DNA of 64,000 nt, from positions 2,666,001-2,730,000 of the forward strand of contig CAJQUN010000014.1 of assembly GCA_907163345.1 (NCBI GenBank). Direction: 5' to 3'. Made by a program: the position numbers and the translations under genes. Below, piece after piece: positions 58,900 to 64,000 of this stretch; the first letter of the stretch is position 1; the number at the start of each line of letters is the position of its first letter. The notes below the pieces were generated by a model. That model was not told the DNA's origin and searched no databases. It saw only the letters and a program-made list of their open reading frames with translations. This DNA is from Haberlea rhodopensis. Lineage: Eukaryota > Streptophyta > Magnoliopsida > Lamiales > Gesneriaceae.

Positions 58900-59056
58900 C
58901 TACGTTAATCTCATTCCTCTTGCGGCGGGTGCCGTCGTCAGCCAAAATCTTACGTGGCACCTTCTCCAGCGAGGTTTCTTCACCGGAGACATATTTTCCT
59001 CCTCCGAAGCTTTGAGGTCTCTTTAGAAATGAGAGTATTGATTTTTGTCGTTGCAT
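58900..59056 (-). pseudogene. MSH7: MSH7 first exon, isolated fragment
   Basis: From ATG 59056 the minus strand encodes MQRQKSILSFLKRPQSFGGG, then VSGEETSLEKVPRKILADDG, ending at a donor (ACGTAG|GTATGG). It matches the start of plant MSH7, a plant-specific MutS homologue that pairs with MSH2 in mismatch repair. It has the N-terminal PCNA-binding (PIP) motif QKSILSFL; the family usually has FF at its end. No later exon is found downstream before the EPL gene. A Harbinger element begins 397 bp into intron 1, and a Copia element sits 147 bp upstream of the ATG. The remaining MSH7 gene is absent from this window, so this is a broken or displaced 5' piece. Confidence 0.75.
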
Positions 59057-59203
59057 TTTTTGGTCGACAGCGGAAGGACAGAGGCTTTGCACCAATATTG
59101 TGACTGGCAATCCGGTGATTTCAATTCTATTGCTTTCCTGTTTGAGGTCTCCACCTCCGAGAGGAGCAAATTCCGGAAGAATGACTCATATATATATATA
59201 TGT

Positions 59204-59896
59204 TGTGTAAAATTTATTGGTGTGTATCTTAGGAAAGTAGCAAGCAAAAACAACAAATGGCTTTGTATTAGAAATGTCGAGGCGAGATTTGGAATCTCTG
59301 TCCTTAAGACAATATTGCCCCGCTACGGTGCTAACGGTTTACTTTGGCAATTTGTCTCCCAAGATACAACGACTATGATTTGTGATAGGAGCACTCCAAA
59401 TCACAAATCCTTTAAACCACAAAGGTCTAAAAACGCTCAACCATAACAATCATGAAGACTCACAAAATTACTCAAATTTTGATCTTCAAATATGATGTGA
59501 ATTTCCAAAATTCCATCTTCAAACGTGATGTGAATTACTCAAATTCCATCTTCAAATATGATGTGAATTACTCAAATTCCATTTCTAATTCATTCAAAAG
59601 TTGTTTCTTATATAGTATACCAAGTGGTGTCATCAAGAGACACAATTTGGAAGCATCCATCATGAAAAATTGCACCCCAACATGAATGGACACACCATTT
59701 AATTTGGAAGCATCTAATCATGAAACATTGCACCCCAACATGAATGGACACACCATTTAATTTGGAAGCATCTAATCATGAAACATTGCACCTCAACATG
59801 AATGGACACACCATTTAATTTGGAAGCATCTAATCATGAAACAAGGCACCCCAACATGAATGGACACACCATTTATTTTGATTCAAATTTCCAACA
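59204..59896 (-). repeat. LTR (3') of the gag-only Copia element
   Basis: 693 bp, differing at five bases from 62604-63296. It contains about four 58-bp tandem units (59640-59880) built on AATTTGGAAGCATCTAATCA and CACCCCAACATGAATGGACA, and shorter repeats of TTCCATCTTCAAA-GATGTGAATT. Confidence 0.92.
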
Positions 59897-60767
59897 ATCC
59901 CCCACATGAATTAAATTAATGCATATATGTAATTGAGCGCTTTTAACGAACTATTATGGCATCGGGAGAGATAGCTTGTGGCTTTGAATCTTCCGTAGTA
60001 GTATTCAATCGGATTTACTTGACTTAATAGTGAACTTATAGTCTTGATGTATTTAGTCGTTGGTGTAAACCAAGACAATTGAACCCACACCATAATAATT
60101 CTAACATTCGTATTGGTTTCTTACGGTTGTGTCCGTTTCGGCCATGGACCACGCTTGGTTTCATAAGTGCTTTTCAACTTTGAAGCGGCCACACTTCGCA
60201 CTTACGTAGGTGATCTCCTAAAAGAGTATCCCGCTATACTCCAACATATTCTTATATGTCTTAGGAATCATTAAAGGCCTTTTGCCTATCCTCGTACCCT
60301 TTCTGCAGGCTACACCCCTTATCATAGGAATGGTTCGGAGATTAATTCTCCAAGATGTTTATACAATCTCATAATTTAGTTGTCCCTTTTGAACCTAGAT
60401 CTTGGGATCTCCAGTCAACAAGGTTGGGTATCCACTATGAGATTTTGATTATAGGGGTTTAACCCCATTCCCCTCGATAAACTTCCACATGATCTCTCGG
60501 TTAACCAATTTATATGCGGATCCACGGTTTCACATAATCACTCATGATTATGCCACTAGAGATCATTTTATCATATAGCATTATCGCAACACATTTTAGT
60601 TGCATGCACAGGATTTTTCTCTAACAACTTATAAAGCAACTCGGCCGAAGAAGCTTTATATGTTTTCCATAGAGAATTTTCCACAATAATATATCTTCAG
60701 TTTTGGTAATCATATTACCTCTTTTGCATCATTTTATCCTTTTAGGATATTTCCATCATCGAATTTT

Positions 60768-61760
60768 AAGCGTTCTTAACGCGATATTCGAGACCAAAGA
60801 AATACTCAATTTTAATTCACAATTCATATTTAAGCGCATAGATTCTTAAAAATTGCAAAGTTCAAGATTCTATTTCTTGTAAACTTGAATTTTAAGAGCA
60901 AAGCTTAAAATTTGAAACTCGAATTAATCCTTGAGATTTCATTCTTCAAGTGTCTTGGAAACTTCATTCCAAACATTATTCTTGATGCACACATGTCAAA
61001 ATGTTTCGTCAACATTTTTCCATTTGTTACTTGATGATTTCTAAATTGCTTCTCCAATGAGCATATCATCAATACACAAGCATACCTATGCTTTAGGTGT
61101 GTACACATTTGTCACACTCGTTAATCTATTTGACAACATGATTTGTCAAACTCTTCATGTCTTTTATTTGGTTTTTGTTATGACTATACTTTAGCCTTCA
61201 TTTCTAGTTTAGCCAAGTACCCCCACATTTCAAATATTGTAGGAAACTCTCTTTTCCTTCAATCACAAGGTTTTCGTCCTTGCTTATATGTGGTAAGTGA
61301 TTGAATCCAAGAATTGCAACCCCCACAACTTCGGGTAGTATTGAAATGCATTGGCGTTCAAACTTTAGTGTTTCAAGTTCTAAGCGTTATAGTCTTACAA
61401 ATCCAAATTCAAGTTTTTATATCTTGAAAATTTCGGATTAAAGCGTACTTGCTTACAAAAGTTGAAACTTGGATAATATTCTCAAACTCGGTTCACATTT
61501 TGCAATTTAAGCGCACTAACTTAGAAAACTTGAATTCAAGTTTTTTTAAAACTTGCAAATTCATGTTATAAGCGTACTAGCTTAGAAATTCAAAATGAAC
61601 CAATTTGAGATATTACAACGCCTAGTCAAAATTTGTGGTTCGATTTATCACTTGTGTTTTAAGCGTACAAAGCTTAGAAACTCGAATTCAAGATTTTATA
61701 GTCTTGCAGATTCAAGCTTAAGCGTCAAATTCTTAGACAACACAAGTATAATCTACTCAC
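60768..61760. repeat. Degenerate repeat array with TTAAGCG...CTTAGAAA motif
   Basis: At least eight loosely similar units, for example at 60831, 61379, 61437, 61506, 61568, 61659 and 61720. Each has TAAGCG plus a few variable bases, then CTTAGAAA or CTTACAAA, and often TTGAATTCAAG. It occupies the place in the Copia element where pol would normally be. Confidence 0.65.
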
Positions 61761-61910
61761 AATTTCCCATAGCAAAACTCATTTGCTAAATTTTATTGCA
61801 ATCTCATTCTTGAAGTGTTTAAACACCTCACTGGCCTCATTTTTGCTTCATAGCAAAAAAGTCACAACAATATCATGTGCAAATATTGATAAAGTAACAA
61901 ATTACTTTTC

Positions 61911-62576
61911 TCACATCTCTAGTTTGCACAATGTTTCCATCACAAACATCATTGTGAGTAACCTTTCGGAAATTTTGTTGTCCTCTTCGATTCTCAAGCG
62001 AATCACAAGGTCTTCAAGATTCATCTCTTTTCGCTTATGCTTGAGATAATTCTTGAAGTCCTTCCATGACGAAGGCAACTTTTCAATCATGGCGGCCACT
62101 TGGAATGAGTCACTTAGAATCATTCCCTCAGCATGAATTTCGTGCATGATTACTTGCAAATCTTGCATTTGTGCTATCACAGGCTTTGTATCAACCATTT
62201 TGAAATCCAGGAATCGCCCAACGATGAATTTCTTCATGCCGGCATCCTCGGATCTATACCTTTTCTCCAAGGATTGCCACAATTCCTTGGCCGTCTTCAC
62301 TAGACAATACACATTGTATAATGTGTTGTCCAGTCCATTTAGAATATAATTCTTGCACAGGAAATCGCTTTGATTCCACGCATCAACCGTAACTCTCTTT
62401 TGGTTGTCGGTTTCACTCTCCATAATAGTAGGAGCATCCTCATTGAGGAACCTTGCCAACCCCAAGGTTGTCAAATAAAACATCTTTTGTTGCCATCGCT
62501 TGAAATCGTTTCCATTGAACTTTTCAGGCATTTCACCATGATGAACGAGAGTCGTTGTTGTACTCGACGAAACCAT
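61911..62576 (-). CDS. Copia gag protein (UBN2 type), truncated
   Basis: A 221-aa frame starting 28 bases after the 5' LTR. It contains MPEKFNGNDFKRWQQKMFYL, AKELWQSLEKRYRSEDAG, KFIVGRFLDFKMVDTKPV and LPSSWKDFKNYLKHKRKEM, the gag core of plant Copia elements. It ends soon after LEDLVIRLRIEEDNK, so the usual zinc knuckle and polymerase are missing. The frame is open despite the absence of pol, as expected for an element mobilised recently in trans. Confidence 0.85.
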   Translation of the reverse strand: MVSSSTTTTLVHHGEMPEKFNGNDFKRWQQKMFYLTTLGLARFLNEDAPTIMESETDNQKRVTVDAWNQSDFLCKNYILNGLDNTLYNVYCLVKTAKELWQSLEKRYRSEDAGMKKFIVGRFLDFKMVDTKPVIAQMQDLQVIMHEIHAEGMILSDSFQVAAMIEKLPSSWKDFKNYLKHKRKEMNLEDLVIRLRIEEDNKISERLLTMMFVMETLCKLEM

Positions 62577-62603
62577 TTGTTGCTCATATTGTCTTAAGAT
62601 TTT

Positions 62604-63296
62604 TGTGTAAAATTTATTGGTGTGTATCTTAGGAAAGTAGCAAGCAAAAACAACAAATGGCTTTGTATTAGAAATGTCGAGGCGAGATTTGGAATCTCTG
62701 TCCTTAAGACAATATTGCCCCGCTACGGTGCTAACGGTTTACTTTGGCAATTTGTCTCCCAAGATACAACGACTATGATTTGTGATAGGAGCACTCCAAA
62801 TCACAAATCCTTTAAACCACAAAGGTCTAAAAACGCTCAACCATAACAATCATGAAGACTCACAAAATTACTCAAATTTTGATCTTCAAATATGATGTGA
62901 ATTTCCAAAATTCCATCTTCAAACGTGATGTGAATTACTCAAATTCCATCTTCAAATATGATGTGAATTACTCAAATTCCATTTCTAATTCATTCAAAGG
63001 TTGTTTCTTATATAGTATACCAAGTGGTGTCATCAAGAGACACAATTTGGAAGCATCCATCATGAAAAATTGCACCCCAACATGAATGGACACACCATTT
63101 AATTTGGAAGCATCTAATCATGAAACATTGCACCCCAACATGAATGAACACACCATTTAATTTGGAAGCATCTAATCATGAAACATTGCACCCCAACATG
63201 AATGGACACACCATTTAATTTGGAAGCATCTAATCATAAAACAAGGCACCCCAACATGAATGGACACACCATTTAATTTGATTCAAATTTCCAACA
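62604..63296 (-). repeat. LTR (5') of the gag-only Copia element
   Basis: 693 bp; the same structure as the other LTR, including the four 58-bp units (63045-63280). Confidence 0.92.
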
Positions 63297-63526
63297 ATAT
63301 ATACAAGAGATCCATGTTATATAGCACCCAAAGACATACAATATATACTTTATCTTTTCATCCGGAAACGAAGTATGTTGATGAGATAGATGCAACGCTG
63401 CACCAGACTAGACTGGAGGCGCCACTGCTTAGCCGGGATAATGATAATGAAATGGCATTAAATCATTATAAGCAGTTTCGTTTGGCTTCTTCATACAGTT
63501 TATTGTTGTTATAATTTCTCCCTCAA
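63297..63526. other. Short spacer between two related Copia LTRs
   Basis: Contains an 84-codon open frame (63260-63514, +) with fairly ordinary composition (TKYVDEIDATLHQTRLEAP) that I do not recognise. No other feature. Confidence 0.4.
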
Positions 63527-64000
63527 AGTGTATCTCAGGAATAAAAATAACAATGACTACAAACAAGTTTTATATCGAGGCAAGATTTATAATCTCCGTC
63601 CTTAAGACAATATTATCCCGCTATGGTGCTAACGGTTTGCTACGACAATTTGTCTCCCGATACAACGATTATGGCTTGTGATAGGAGCACTCCAAATCAC
63701 AAGTCCTCAAACCACAAAGGTTCAAAGCACTCAATTTAATGAACAACAAATGCTCTCAAATTTCACTTATTATATGATGTAGATTTCGAAAATCAATTGT
63801 TTAAAACAAGTGTATGTTGTATATATAGTAAACCAAAAACAAGTCCGAATGGACACCATTTGGAGGCACTATATCGCCAAAAATCACACCCTAAACGTGA
63901 ATGAACATATCATTTCACAAAACAGATACAATGCTCGATCGATCGAGCAAGGAGCTCGATCGATCGAGCTACTGTTCACGAAGGCAACAATTTTCAAGCT
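63527..64000. mobile_element. Diverged LTR of the same Copia family, cut by window edge
   Basis: The order of strings follows the 693-bp LTR: GTGTATCTCAGGAA, TCCTTAAGACAATATT, GGTGCTAACGGTTT, CAATTTGTCTCCC, GTGATAGGAGCACTCCAAAT. Many substitutions and indels separate them. Unlike the young LTR it ends, within the window, in two CGATCGATCG palindromes. Confidence 0.72.
63933..63970. repeat. Two GCTCGATCGATCGAGC palindromes
   Basis: Palindromes at 63933-63948 and 63953-63970, starting 21 bp apart (63933 and 63954 for the common 16-mer). They share the CGATCGATCG core with the clusters at 1474-1613 and 36272-36400. Confidence 0.9.

Larger units (their letters stand above)
59204..63296 (-). mobile_element. 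Young gag-only Copia-type LTR retrotransposon
   Basis: Two 693-bp LTRs (59204-59896 and 62604-63296) flank 2,707 bp of internal DNA. On the minus strand the LTR starts TGTTGGAAATTTG and ends TTTACACA. A purine tract ATGTGGGGGAT precedes the 3' LTR. The internal region has only a gag gene and a degenerate repeat array, with no protease, integrase or RT. The LTRs differ at five positions by my reading, so the insertion is recent and the machinery must have come from another element. I could not find a clean target duplication or a standard primer-binding site; the left flank is an AT repeat. Confidence 0.88.

Overview
The window is nuclear DNA of a flowering plant, most likely a eudicot. Evidence: intron-containing genes with clear plant orthologues (DEAD-box helicase RH21/PRP28, NF-YB, a plant NDUFA8-type CHCH subunit of complex I, an LBD transcription factor, a plant Enhancer-of-polycomb-like protein, TON1, MSH7), AT-rich spacers, and an Au-type SINE. 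I see no rRNA or tRNA gene, CRISPR array or bacterial operon.

Layout. 1-790: 5' part of an RLCK-VII kinase gene (-). 1295-4297: a near-complete hAT DNA transposon with an exact 8-bp target duplication. 4780-6918: intact single-exon RH21 (-). 7620-7983: an unrecognised gene fragment (-). 8610-11535: TON1-like gene (-) with damaged start and splice acceptors. 12899-15618: NF-YB (+). 17997-19307: NDUFA8-like gene (+). 23206-24716: LBD gene (+). 26024-26199: Au SINE. 27954-31977: SAMTL-like mitochondrial carrier gene (-), broken by frameshifts and one missing exon. 32590-39113: decayed Copia element split by a 2,339-bp solo LTR. 40083-41252: intact C2-domain gene (+). 42181-47826: LINE 3' end (-) split by a 3,821-bp PIF/Harbinger element. 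48274-48660: small hAT-like MITE. 49997-53302: EPL gene (+). 54022-58500: second Harbinger element, containing a solo LTR that itself contains a 344-bp hAT MITE. 58900-59056: first exon of MSH7 only (-). 59204-63296: young gag-only Copia element with 693-bp LTRs. 63527-64000: a diverged related LTR, cut by the window edge.

The intact genes are independent loci: splicing (RH21), transcription and chromatin (NF-YB, LBD, EPL), respiration (NDUFA8-like) and lipid/calcium binding (C2). Three normally low-copy genes (TON1, SAMTL, MSH7) are broken or truncated here while their neighbours are intact. This would fit one copy of a duplicated segment losing genes, or partly assembly errors, since several lesions are one-base homopolymer changes.

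The most unusual signal is a palindrome with core CGATCGATCG. It occurs in clusters in three unrelated transposon contexts (hAT 5' leader, solo LTR, Copia-type LTR), with neighbouring copies repeatedly 21-22 bp apart. Nested insertions are unusually readable: target duplications are exact, and removing the insert in silico restores the host element's reading frame in two cases.
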